Below are positions 1-6,791 of a stretch of DNA of 7,955 nucleotides, piece by piece. The stretch spans positions 1-7,955 of the forward strand of contig CATGXW010000025.1 in the NCBI GenBank assembly GCA_949542085.1, read 5' to 3'. The translations under genes and the position numbers were made by a program. Source of the stretch: an uncultured Alphaproteobacteria bacterium. GTDB lineage: Bacteria; Pseudomonadota; Alphaproteobacteria; RF32; CAG-239. The notes beneath the pieces were generated by a model. It did not search any database. It was given only the letters and a program-made list of their open reading frames with translations, and was not told the DNA's origin. Numbering within the stretch: the stretch's first letter is position 1; every line of letters begins with the position of its first letter.

Positions 1-26
1 GCCCCCACCAAAGGGTAGCAAGCCAT
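1..26 (-). CDS. 5' end of a leftward gene of unknown function (partial)
   Basis: Only the first eight codons lie in the window, reading MACYPLVG before the edge. The start is convincing: an ATG on the minus strand at 26-24 is preceded by AAAGGAG (38-32) with a 5-nt spacer, the best Shine-Dalgarno sequence in the left part. The gene diverges from the fliN-like operon and shares the AT-rich intergenic region with it. Too little protein is visible to name a family, and I do not recognise the N-terminus. Confidence 0.55.
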
Positions 27-81
27 GACTTCTCCTTTAGAGACAAAATGTAGGCTTTTAAAATAATAATTTTTATCTGCT

Positions 82-101
82 CATATATTTGCATATATTT
101 G
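82..101. repeat. Tandem direct repeat, 2 x 10 bp CATATATTTG
   Basis: Two exact copies of CATATATTTG occupy 82-91 and 92-101, directly followed by TATAAT (102-107). A 10-bp period places both copies on the same face of the DNA helix, as regulator half-sites often are. It lies upstream of the leftward partial gene. AT-rich DNA yields such repeats by chance more often than mixed sequence, so a regulatory role is only a suggestion. Confidence 0.4.
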
Positions 102-127
102 TATAATTTATTTATAAAATATCACAG

Positions 128-171
128 TCCGAGCATGTCGCGCATATCGTACATGCCGGATTTCTTTTTTT
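128..171 (+). terminator. Orphan intrinsic-terminator-like hairpin
   Basis: TCCG (128-131) pairs with CGGA (157-160) and GCATGT (133-138) pairs with ACATGC (151-156), with A132 bulged and a 12-nt loop. A T-rich run (161-171, TTTC then seven T) follows at once. This is the form of a rho-independent terminator reading rightwards, yet no plus-strand gene lies to its left in the window. It could end a short transcript from the TATAAT at 102-107, end read-through, or act as a leader structure. A bulge and a large loop make it weaker than the other terminators here. Confidence 0.4.
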
Positions 172-314
172 GCAACCATTTTGCCACCTGTGTCCATAAT
201 TAGTTATTTCGTCACCACATTATATAGGAAAAGCATTTTGCTTCTGCAACTCTTAACCTCAATTTTTTGCCACACTTATCCCCTTTGGGCAATTCATATC
301 TTTTTAATCCACAA

Positions 315-342
315 CTTTCAATCAAGCTTTTCTACATATAAT
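315..342 (+). promoter_or_regulatory. Candidate promoter of the fliN-like/waaA/lpxK operon
   Basis: A perfect TATAAT at 337-342 has CTTTCA (315-320, three of six matches to TTGACA) 16 nt upstream. A second TATAAT at 352-357 has only a poor -35 match (TTTCTA, 329-334). Both lie 57-77 bases before the fliN-like start and no other plus-strand promoter is needed to serve the operon. The surrounding DNA is very AT-rich, so -10 matches are cheap and the choice between the two is open. Confidence 0.4.
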
Positions 343-413
343 AAGTTTAATTATAATTTGCAGATTAAAAAAAAATATGTCATATTAAGGCCAAACGATA
401 AATGGAGATAAAA

Positions 414-659
414 ATGCCTGCAAAGAAAGCAACATCAGACAATGATATTATGGTAGATGTTTCCGTCACCCTCGGTACGGCGGAACTCCGCGTCAACCAA
501 CTCTTAAAACTTGGCCGTGGTGCTGTCGTTGAATTGGATAAAGATATTAACGACTATGTTGACATTTATGCCAACGACGTCCTCATCGGCCACGGAGAAG
601 TCGTCATTACCGACAATGAAACAATCGGCATCAGCATTACTAACACTGTCAACCGCTAA
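414..659 (+). CDS. fliN: FliN-like flagellar motor switch/SpoA-domain protein
   Basis: FliN forms the lower C-ring of the flagellar motor switch with FliM and FliG and docks the export ATPase complex; SpoA paralogues do the same in type III secretion systems. The protein is 81 residues and almost entirely SpoA domain: after a short polar N-terminus (MPAKKATSDND) come the IMVDVSVTLG strand, the very conserved LLKLGRGAVVELD core, the VDIYAND strand and the closing GHGEVVITDN segment. I start at ATG 414 because GGAG (404-407) sits 6 nt before it; an in-frame ATG at 402 would place that GGAG inside the gene. It is shorter than enterobacterial FliN (about 137 residues) but compact forms are usual in alphaproteobacteria. 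No other flagellar gene is in the window, and envelope genes follow 6 nt downstream, so a flagellar role rests on homology alone. Confidence 0.85.
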   Translation: MPAKKATSDNDIMVDVSVTLGTAELRVNQLLKLGRGAVVELDKDINDYVDIYANDVLIGHGEVVITDNETIGISITNTVNR

Positions 660-665
660 CCTACA

Positions 666-1409
666 ATGCCCATAAAAAAACGATTAAAAAAAATACTGCG
701 CAGTCTCGTCCAATCTGCATTTGTCATGAATGCGATTTCTTTTTTGCTGTATCATTATACCTGTTTTATCGGGAAACATACTAAATGGTCCCTAAACGGC
801 ATTGACGAATTTTATCGCATCTGGGAAAAAGAAAAAAGCGTCATTCTGGTCATCTGGCACGGACGAGCTTTAATGATACCTTATTTCTGGAACAAGCAAC
901 GCCCGCTGAACGCCTTGGTTTCTCCTCATCGAGACGGAAGAATGATTGCCGGCCTTTTAGAACGCTTTGGCTTTGGCACTATCAACGGTTCTTCAAACGA
1001 AAACGCCAGCGGGGCCGCCCTTGGTTTGCTTCATTCATTACAAAAAAACGAAGCCGTTTGCATTATACCGGATGGTCCTCGCGGCCCCAGAATGCATTTT
1101 GGCAAATCGCCGGTTTATTTTGCGCAAAAAACCGGAAAACCAATTATCGGCGTTACCTACAGCACAAACAAATCCAAACGACTGACAAAAGTTTGGGATC
1201 ACATGATGCTGCCTCTCCCTTTTGGCAATGGTGTTTTACGAACAACCTCCCCTTTATATGTCCCCAAAGATGCCGATAAAGAAGCTTTGGAAAAATACCG
1301 CCAAAAGATTGAAACAGAATTAAACAACATCAGTATCGAATGCGACACTGAAATGGGGCTCGCCCCAACCACTCCGGACAATTCACCCCGTTCTAACAGG
1401 AAAAGATAA
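666..1409 (+). CDS. DUF374 lysophospholipid acyltransferase-like protein
   Basis: This 247-residue protein belongs to the DUF374 family, related to lysophospholipid acyltransferases and commonly found beside waaA and lpxK in alphaproteobacteria; a role in lipid A or phospholipid acylation is likely but unproven. Visible signatures are a hydrophobic N-terminal stretch (about 14-35), WHGR at 64-67, SPHRDG at 86-91, NGSS at 107-110 and DGPRGPR at 136-142, followed by the PFGNG region that usually reads PF in the family. The glycine-serine motif normally reads RGSS as I recall it; here Asn107 replaces the Arg. The C-terminal 20 or so residues are polar, Pro/Ser/Arg-rich and probably disordered. 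No Shine-Dalgarno is evident before ATG 666, only 6 nt after the fliN-like stop, so translation may depend on reinitiation. The gene ends in TAATG, sharing one base with waaA. Confidence 0.85.
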   Translation: MPIKKRLKKILRSLVQSAFVMNAISFLLYHYTCFIGKHTKWSLNGIDEFYRIWEKEKSVILVIWHGRALMIPYFWNKQRPLNALVSPHRDGRMIAGLLERFGFGTINGSSNENASGAALGLLHSLQKNEAVCIIPDGPRGPRMHFGKSPVYFAQKTGKPIIGVTYSTNKSKRLTKVWDHMMLPLPFGNGVLRTTSPLYVPKDADKEALEKYRQKIETELNNISIECDTEMGLAPTTPDNSPRSNRKR

Positions 1410-2668
1410 TGTTCATCAAAATATACAACACACTCATAACCATCTTATATCCTTTGGTCATCAAGCGTTATATAAACAAACGCAAAGAAAACGGAAAAGA
1501 AGACATCAAACGCTTCAATGAACGTATTGGACGTCCCGTTCACAAACGTCCAGAGGGAAGATTGATTTGGCTACACGGCGCATCCGTTGGTGAATCAGTT
1601 TCCATGTTGCCTCTGATACAAAAAATAATAGAAACTTATCCCGATGTCTATGTTATGGTTACGACCGGCACCGTCACTTCCGCAGATGTTATGAACAAAC
1701 GCCTGCCGGAAAGAGCTTTCCACCAATACATCCCTATTGACAATCCGATGTTCACCACCAGATTCGTCAAATATTGGAATCCCGACGTTGTTTTGTGGTT
1801 TGAATCGGAATTATGGCCGGCAATGCTCTCCAGCATCAAAAGAAAAAACATCCCGTTAATTCTTATTAACGGACGAATATCCAATAAAAGTTTCAAACGC
1901 TGGCAACAGTTTGACTTCATCAGTAAAGAGCTCTTAGCTTGTTTTACCTTGTGTCTCGGCCAATCAGAAGAAGATGCTTACCGCTTGAAGGTTTTAGGCG
2001 CAAACAATGCTATTTGTTTGGGCAACTTGAAATATTCGGGATTGCCGCTTCCTGTTGATGAAAACAAAAAAAAGGAAATTCTCACCAGCATAAAAGAACG
2101 CCCGTTATGGTTGGCCAGCTCCACCCATGATGATGAGGAAGTGCGATTAGCCAAAACACACCAGCGTCTTTTGGAAACGATTCCTGAATTATTTTTAATC
2201 ATTGCGCCGCGCCATCCTAATCGCGGAGCTGAAATCAAAGAAAAAATCGAAGCGCTCGGACTTAACGTCGCATTGCGTTCCGCAGATGAAAAAATAACAG
2301 CAAAAACAAACGTCTACATCGCCGACACAATTGGTGAAATGGGATTATGGTATGAAATCGCCAATTTAGTCTTTATCGGCGGTTCATTGATTCCTCATGG
2401 CGGACAAAACTTCATGGAACCGTCTCGTGTTCGTGACGCTGTTATCGTCGGCCCCTATATGCACAACTTTACAGACGCCATGAACCGAGCAAAAAAAGCA
2501 GACGGCATTATGCAAGTTAATGACACGACCGAGCTGGAAGAGTTGCTGTCGCAATTATTGCAAAACAAAGAACTTTTGGAAGCCAAACGCAGTCTGGCCT
2601 ATAACTGGGCAACCGGAGAAGCTAAAGTTCTGGACGGCATTATGAACAAAGTCAAGGAATACATCTAA
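1409..2668 (+). CDS. waaA: 3-deoxy-D-manno-octulosonic acid (Kdo) transferase
   Basis: WaaA (KdtA, GT30) transfers Kdo from CMP-Kdo to lipid IVA at the cytoplasmic face of the inner membrane, the first step of LPS core synthesis. The 419-residue length is normal. An N-terminal hydrophobic helix (about 5-20) is followed by the Rossmann-like acceptor domain with LIWLHGASVGE (52-62), whose Glu62 matches the catalytic general base of the family. The C-terminal donor domain shows APRHPNR (266-272), GGSL (324-327) and HGGQNFMEP (330-338), the CMP-binding region. ATG 1409 overlaps the DUF374 stop as TAATG, with AGGA (1398-1401) 7 nt upstream, so the two are probably translationally coupled. The stop abuts the lpxK ATG. 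Whether it adds one or two Kdo residues cannot be read from sequence alone. Confidence 0.96.
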   Translation: MFIKIYNTLITILYPLVIKRYINKRKENGKEDIKRFNERIGRPVHKRPEGRLIWLHGASVGESVSMLPLIQKIIETYPDVYVMVTTGTVTSADVMNKRLPERAFHQYIPIDNPMFTTRFVKYWNPDVVLWFESELWPAMLSSIKRKNIPLILINGRISNKSFKRWQQFDFISKELLACFTLCLGQSEEDAYRLKVLGANNAICLGNLKYSGLPLPVDENKKKEILTSIKERPLWLASSTHDDEEVRLAKTHQRLLETIPELFLIIAPRHPNRGAEIKEKIEALGLNVALRSADEKITAKTNVYIADTIGEMGLWYEIANLVFIGGSLIPHGGQNFMEPSRVRDAVIVGPYMHNFTDAMNRAKKADGIMQVNDTTELEELLSQLLQNKELLEAKRSLAYNWATGEAKVLDGIMNKVKEYI

Positions 2669-3616
2669 ATGAAAACGCCGAAACACTGGAACCATAAAGG
2701 TTGTGCCGCATACATGCTCTGGCCGCTTGGCCTGCTGTACGGAACAGCCACTCTCTTGCGGCAAACAATAAAAAAACCGCGTAAAGTTTCGGCAAAAGTT
2801 ATTTGTATCGGAAATCTGACGGCCGGCGGTACCGGAAAAACCCCTGTTTCGGTATCAATAGCCGCCCTTCTTCAACAACACGCAAAGAAAGTATGTTTTC
2901 TGACCCGAGGCTATGGCGGAAAAAGTCAAAATATAATGGTTGAGGCCCACCATCAGGCTACGGAAGTTGGAGATGAACCGCTCATTTTAGCTCGACAAGC
3001 TCCGGTTATGGTTAACAAAAACCGAGCGGAAGGTGCCAAACAAATCATTAAAACAGAAGCTGAATACATTATCATGGATGACGGCTTCCAAAATCCGTCT
3101 CTGCACAAAGACGCCTCGCTTTTAGTCATTGACGGAGAAGCCGGATTCGGCAATGGTTTCTGCATTCCGGCCGGCCCGTTACGCGAATTTCAAAACCAGG
3201 GCTTGAAAAGAGCTCAAGGCATCATTCTTCTGGGTGATGACAAACACAACCTTTGCGCAAACATCAAACATATTCCGATTTTCAAAGGAAAAGTCGTTCC
3301 CCAATCTCCGCAAACAACCGACCAAAATGTTGTTGCTTTTGCAGGCATCGGACGACCGGAAAAATTTTACAACAGTCTGAAATCATGTAACATGAATGTC
3401 GTTAAAACATTTGACTTCCCTGATCATTACTTCTATCAGAAAAACGATATCGAAAAACTTTTAGCGGCGGCAAAAGAACATAACGCCGTTCTCTACACCA
3501 CCGCCAAAGATATCGTCAAAATCCCCACAGAGCTCCGCACCTCGTTCAATGTGTTGGAAATCGCCATTGAATGGGAAAATCAACAAGCTCTGTCAGATTT
3601 CCTCCTGTCGTTATAA
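2669..3616 (+). CDS. lpxK: Tetraacyldisaccharide 4'-kinase
   Basis: LpxK phosphorylates the 4' position of the tetraacyldisaccharide 1-phosphate to form lipid IVA, the acceptor for WaaA encoded just upstream. At 315 residues it is of normal size. After a membrane-associating N-terminus (about 14-32) comes the Walker A GNLTAGGTGKTPV (48-60), then GDEP (101-104) whose Asp102 corresponds to the catalytic aspartate, the DDGFQ Walker B (137-141), PAGPLRE (167-173), the GIGRPEKFY motif (226-234) and the PDH motif with His253, matching the histidine essential in characterised LpxK. All key residues appear intact. The ATG directly follows the waaA TAA; AAGGA lies about 11 nt upstream inside waaA. The stop is 3 nt from the end of the convergent ibrB-like gene, leaving no room for a terminator between them. 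Confidence 0.96.
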   Translation: MKTPKHWNHKGCAAYMLWPLGLLYGTATLLRQTIKKPRKVSAKVICIGNLTAGGTGKTPVSVSIAALLQQHAKKVCFLTRGYGGKSQNIMVEAHHQATEVGDEPLILARQAPVMVNKNRAEGAKQIIKTEAEYIIMDDGFQNPSLHKDASLLVIDGEAGFGNGFCIPAGPLREFQNQGLKRAQGIILLGDDKHNLCANIKHIPIFKGKVVPQSPQTTDQNVVAFAGIGRPEKFYNSLKSCNMNVVKTFDFPDHYFYQKNDIEKLLAAAKEHNAVLYTTAKDIVKIPTELRTSFNVLEIAIEWENQQALSDFLLSL

Positions 3617-3619
3617 CTG

Positions 3620-4135
3620 CTAGCTGACTTCCCAACTTCTGGAAAATTCTTCATCCTTAAACAAAGCGGCTAATCCTGTTACCTGCTTCATCCGCAACAG
3701 TTCATCGGCGCTCATGCCGATATTTTTACAAATCCAACTGTCGCTTTTGCCCATCTCGACCAATTCTTCCACAATGTTGCTCATCAGGTCAACATTGTGA
3801 CTGCCGCGGGCACGATTGTGACGAATGGTTGATGCCATACGTTCACCCAATTCCTTATCAATAACCACAATCGGCAACTTTCCCTTTTCTCTGGCATAGA
3901 TACGTTCGCTGGTTTTCATAATTGTATAACGGTGAAAGCCGTCAACAACAATATATTTGTCTTCATCTTTGTCATAATAACAAACGACCGGCTGAGTGTA
4001 TCCATCCTCCCAGATGGATAACTCCAAAAGTTTCATCTCCGGCGGAGCCACCCTGTTAGGGTTATAATCATTTGCCACAACCTTCTCAACCGGAACAGCC
4101 ATGACATTATATACTGGACTAACAAACTCTTTCAT
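3620..4135 (-). CDS. ibrB: IbrB-like ParB/sulfiredoxin-fold protein
   Basis: IbrB with IbrA was described in E. coli as a co-activator of prophage-borne immunoglobulin-binding (eib) genes; its biochemical activity is not established as far as I know. The 171-residue protein has a ParB/Srx N-terminal domain: NDYNPNRV (22-29), EDGYTQPVV (43-51), then the signature VVDGFHRYT (63-71), and the IbrB-type block TIRHNRARGSHN (103-114), followed by a helical C-terminus (about 116-150) that may be a DNA-binding or partner-binding unit. I choose ATG 4135 because AGGAAG (4145-4140) lies just upstream; an in-frame ATG at 4168 would overlap ibrA by 23 nt and lacks such a site. It is the last gene of the three-gene cassette, beginning 10 nt after ibrA ends. 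The protein looks complete. No eib-like gene is in the window. Confidence 0.85.
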   Translation of the reverse strand: MKEFVSPVYNVMAVPVEKVVANDYNPNRVAPPEMKLLELSIWEDGYTQPVVCYYDKDEDKYIVVDGFHRYTIMKTSERIYAREKGKLPIVVIDKELGERMASTIRHNRARGSHNVDLMSNIVEELVEMGKSDSWICKNIGMSADELLRMKQVTGLAALFKDEEFSRSWEVS

Positions 4136-4145
4136 TTCACTTCCT

Positions 4146-5447
4146 TCACAAGCTTTTATATTTTTCAATCAACTCTTTTTCTCTTTGCGTTTGTTTTTTG
4201 GTTTGAGCAAATCCCATATATTTGCATAAATGGTCATTCTTCAAAATACAAATAGCCATTCGTTTCCACGACGGAATATCTATCGTCGACTTAATATCAT
4301 CGGTATCATCCGGCGTTCCCAAAAACAAAATTCTGTCCTTATCTTTGCTATAGCCGCTGCGACCGTTATGACGAATTCGATAATTGCACTTTTCCAGTTC
4401 CTCCAAAGCATCGTCATTAACAACGCCGCCTTTCTTCCACCAAAACTTGATTGAAGTCTTAAATTTAGCAACATAATTGGCACGAATTGAATCCGGCAAC
4501 GTCGCCAGCAAGAATTTCACATATGAACGCCACGTATGTCCTTTCGGAAGCGTAATCTTGCCAACCCCCATCAGCTTGGTGTTACCGTACATTGCCGCAA
4601 AATTAGCCCCATTCACCCGAGAAACAACCTTTGCCCAAATCGCCGGTTCCAACACTCGATATAAATTGAGACTTTCTTTTGCATTTTCATGATAAGGACT
4701 GGAAACACGCATTTGGTTAATTGACAGGCCGGCTTTATAATAAAGATCATAAATCTTATTGTATTCATAGCCAAATTTGCCATTAGCCACCCACACATCT
4801 TTAGTGGACCAGTCATATAAAGGATACGCATTATAAAAATTCTTAGACATTTTGGTCGTCCATTGCGAATTTTTCATCAACGTTTTTCTGGTGTTGGCAT
4901 AAGCGCGATAACGATTTATAGATTCATCGGCTCTGATACCCAATAAGCAAATTGTTTTACCCTCATGATGATTGGCGTACCATTTTCCGAATTCGGCATA
5001 AAGATCTTCTTGCGCCATTTTATATTTATAAAACTCAAACGGGTTGTTCTGAAGATTAATAATGTATGGCTGTTTAGGCATTTCACGAACCCAGAGTTCC
5101 GGTTTTTCATCATCCCACGGATACCAATACATTTGATAATTACTAACCGCGCAACGCGACCCCATCGGCAAACAAACCCAATAAGGTTCAATATCATCAA
5201 TATTTTCCTCAAACATTTTGGCCACATAATCGGTCGTCAATTGATATTGAGCCTCAAAATCCTGATGAAAAACACCGATTTTTTTAGTGATATTATGTTT
5301 TCTTTTATATTCCAAAACCATATTCAACAACAGGCCGCTGTCTTTCCCTCCGGAAAAAGACACGTAGATATTGTCAAAATTCTCAAAAGCGAATTTAATC
5401 CGCTCCTGCACCGCCTCAAAAACATTTTTATCAGTATAAATTTTCAT
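4146..5447 (-). CDS. ibrA: IbrA-like PAPS reductase-family ATP pyrophosphatase (DUF3440 type)
   Basis: The 433-residue protein has the adenine nucleotide alpha-hydrolase fold of PAPS reductase, ATP sulfurylase small subunit and DndC. The PP-loop SGGKDS is at 32-37, followed by HQDFEAQY (61-68), CLPMGSRC (92-99), LLGIRADES (168-176) with Arg179, and YPLYDWSTKDVW (208-219), a family block for substrate binding. The C-terminal part (about 230-433) fits the DUF3440/IbrA extension and holds the KCNYRIRHNGRSGYSKD segment. The cysteine motif ECGLH of true PAPS reductases is absent, so assimilatory sulfate reduction is unlikely; ATP-dependent activation of an unknown substrate is the inference. Its ATG overlaps the upstream stop as ATGA (5447-5444), with GAGG about 10 nt before. 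It pairs with ibrB, the family's usual partner. Confidence 0.88.
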   Translation of the reverse strand: MKIYTDKNVFEAVQERIKFAFENFDNIYVSFSGGKDSGLLLNMVLEYKRKHNITKKIGVFHQDFEAQYQLTTDYVAKMFEENIDDIEPYWVCLPMGSRCAVSNYQMYWYPWDDEKPELWVREMPKQPYIINLQNNPFEFYKYKMAQEDLYAEFGKWYANHHEGKTICLLGIRADESINRYRAYANTRKTLMKNSQWTTKMSKNFYNAYPLYDWSTKDVWVANGKFGYEYNKIYDLYYKAGLSINQMRVSSPYHENAKESLNLYRVLEPAIWAKVVSRVNGANFAAMYGNTKLMGVGKITLPKGHTWRSYVKFLLATLPDSIRANYVAKFKTSIKFWWKKGGVVNDDALEELEKCNYRIRHNGRSGYSKDKDRILFLGTPDDTDDIKSTIDIPSWKRMAICILKNDHLCKYMGFAQTKKQTQREKELIEKYKSL

Positions 5448-6697
5448 AAATTCAACGCCTCACTTCGTGACATCACACTGCAAATATTTTCCAAAACATT
5501 CTTTTTTCGGCCAAGGTTGTTCTTTATCAAATTTTCCAATCTTGTATTAACCCAAAAATCATAAATATCCAACTTCCATCCATCACCTCCATAACAAGAT
5601 GACACAATCTGTAATTTATCTTTATAATCAAAAGTTTGCGTAAAGAATATAATATTATTACAATTTTTAACATTTATACACGGAATTTCTACCTTATAAG
5701 TGCAAATCATAATATTAACGTTTCTTTCAAAGCGTTTCAGGGCTCTTATTTTATTGGAATTGCCGGACATGACAACAAAATTCCGACCACGCAAACCTCC
5801 CGATTCTTTCAAGAAACGAATTTCACTCAAAAATTTAGTATAAATAATAACCTTTTCATTTTTACTGAGAATATCATCAATCAAAGAAAACAATGTGTCA
5901 ACTTTTCTCTTACACAAAGTATACAAATATTGAAAATGTTGCACAACCTGTAAAAAAGCCACTCTTTCTCTTCTATTCAAAAAAGCTTCCTTTTCTTGTT
6001 GATAAACCTTTGCTTCAGGCGCCGTCAGCTCAAAATTATAATCATGATATGTTATGTCAACATTGTTAGTAAAATCACAGATAAGAATATACGGGCGGAT
6101 CATTTTTATTAACTTTTGCTCATCCTTCGGAGTCGAAATTCTTTTAATAACATCAAAATCACCAATAGAAACCGGTAAAAACGTATGCCGAAACTGAGTT
6201 TGGGTCATATTCAAGATCAACGGATTAAGAAAATAAAACTGCGTATATAAATCAAGTATCCCGCAAGTTAACGGTGTTTCGGACAAAATCAGACGATAAG
6301 CAAACTTATGCTTCATCGCCAACAGTCTCCGCGTTCTTCCCGCTTCGGCATTTTTAATGGCGACACTGCCATCAACAACGCACAAAACACGATACATACA
6401 TGCAAGTTCGTATAATCTGAGATAATTCAAATCATTAAGAGACAAATTTTCAATCGAAAAAAAACAAAGAGACGAAGCGTTTTTTCCGGCAAAATTCTTA
6501 ATATCATCAACATAAGACGCCGATGTCAAATACCGTCCGGGAGCAATCCAAACAATATAATCAATATCATGAGAAACGAAAGATGAAATAGCAAAGGCGA
6601 GTTCTATTTTCTTTTGACGGTTACTCATAAATAAAGCACCGGCGCGCAATTTTGCAAACTTGCATGATATTTTTTTGATATCCTCAGCATCAAGCAT
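5444..6697 (-). CDS. SNF2-helicase-like protein with degenerate ATPase motifs
   Basis: The 417-residue protein follows the SNF2 plan by eye. RecA-like lobe 1 has RAGALFM (18-24), the motif II region VVDGSVAIKNAEAGRTRRL (107-125), LSETP (138-142) and the SNF2-typical DLYTQFYFLNPLIL (149-162). Lobe 2 has KVIIYTKFLSEI (282-293), the motif V region (332-345) and FDYKDKLQ followed by SSCYGG (356-371). Catalytic positions are replaced: the Walker A GTGKT aligns with RQKKI (27-31, only the Lys kept), DE of motif II is Asp109-Gly110, SGTP is SETP, and both motif VI arginines are Ser367 and Gly370. The frame is intact, so this looks like a pseudoenzyme rather than a decayed gene. Start ATG 6697 follows GGAGGG (6706-6701); a TTG at 6742 is less likely. 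It opens the cassette, overlaps ibrA by ATGA, and looks AT-richer than the lipid A genes. Confidence 0.7.
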   Translation of the reverse strand: MLDAEDIKKISCKFAKLRAGALFMSNRQKKIELAFAISSFVSHDIDYIVWIAPGRYLTSASYVDDIKNFAGKNASSLCFFSIENLSLNDLNYLRLYELACMYRVLCVVDGSVAIKNAEAGRTRRLLAMKHKFAYRLILSETPLTCGILDLYTQFYFLNPLILNMTQTQFRHTFLPVSIGDFDVIKRISTPKDEQKLIKMIRPYILICDFTNNVDITYHDYNFELTAPEAKVYQQEKEAFLNRRERVAFLQVVQHFQYLYTLCKRKVDTLFSLIDDILSKNEKVIIYTKFLSEIRFLKESGGLRGRNFVVMSGNSNKIRALKRFERNVNIMICTYKVEIPCINVKNCNNIIFFTQTFDYKDKLQIVSSCYGGDGWKLDIYDFWVNTRLENLIKNNLGRKKNVLENICSVMSRSEALNL

Positions 6698-6791
6698 TGT
6701 CCCTCCGTCTAAAAAATAGTACAATAAAAGCAGAAATAACAACCGCCTTGCCCTAGATAGATTTGCAATGTACTAATAATTCATTATACTG

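Larger units (their letters stand above)
27..413. other. AT-rich divergent intergenic region
   Basis: This stretch of nearly 400 bases separates the leftward partial gene from the rightward fliN-like operon and should hold promoters for both. It contains a perfect 10-bp tandem repeat (82-101) abutting TATAAT at 102-107, a hairpin with T-tract (128-171), and TATAAT hexamers at 337-342 and 352-357 in front of the operon. An open frame at 181-411 on the plus strand has low-complexity, hydrophobic and lysine-rich composition, no family resemblance and no good ribosome binding site, so I do not call it. A short minus-strand frame (199-122) is discussed in the findings. Confidence 0.6.

Noticed and set aside
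181..411. 76-residue plus-strand open frame before the fliN-like gene
   Set aside because: Low-complexity hydrophobic and lysine-rich product from AT-rich DNA, no ribosome binding site, no family resemblance, and it overlaps the candidate promoter and the fliN-like ribosome binding site.
4136..4168. Upstream ATG for the ibrB-like gene giving 182 residues
   Set aside because: It overlaps ibrA by 23 nt without a clear ribosome binding site; ATG 4135 has AGGAAG at suitable spacing.
4146..5447. Assimilatory PAPS/APS reductase (CysH)
   Set aside because: The catalytic ECGLH-type cysteine tail is missing, the protein is much longer than CysH, and no sulfate-assimilation genes are nearby.
4965..5564. 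199-residue plus-strand open frame
   Set aside because: Wholly antisense to the ibrA-like gene and the end of the SNF2-like gene, both of which have clear motifs; composition is that of a shadow frame.
3620..6697. Classical Dnd/Ssp phosphorothioation system
   Set aside because: Only fold-level parallels exist; DndA, DndD and DndE homologues are missing and the SNF2-like protein lacks ATPase motifs.
6698..6742. TTG start adding 15 residues to the SNF2-like protein
   Set aside because: The added part is a hydrophobic run translated from leader DNA, while ATG 6697 has a strong GGAGGG just upstream and matches the expected lobe 1 beginning.
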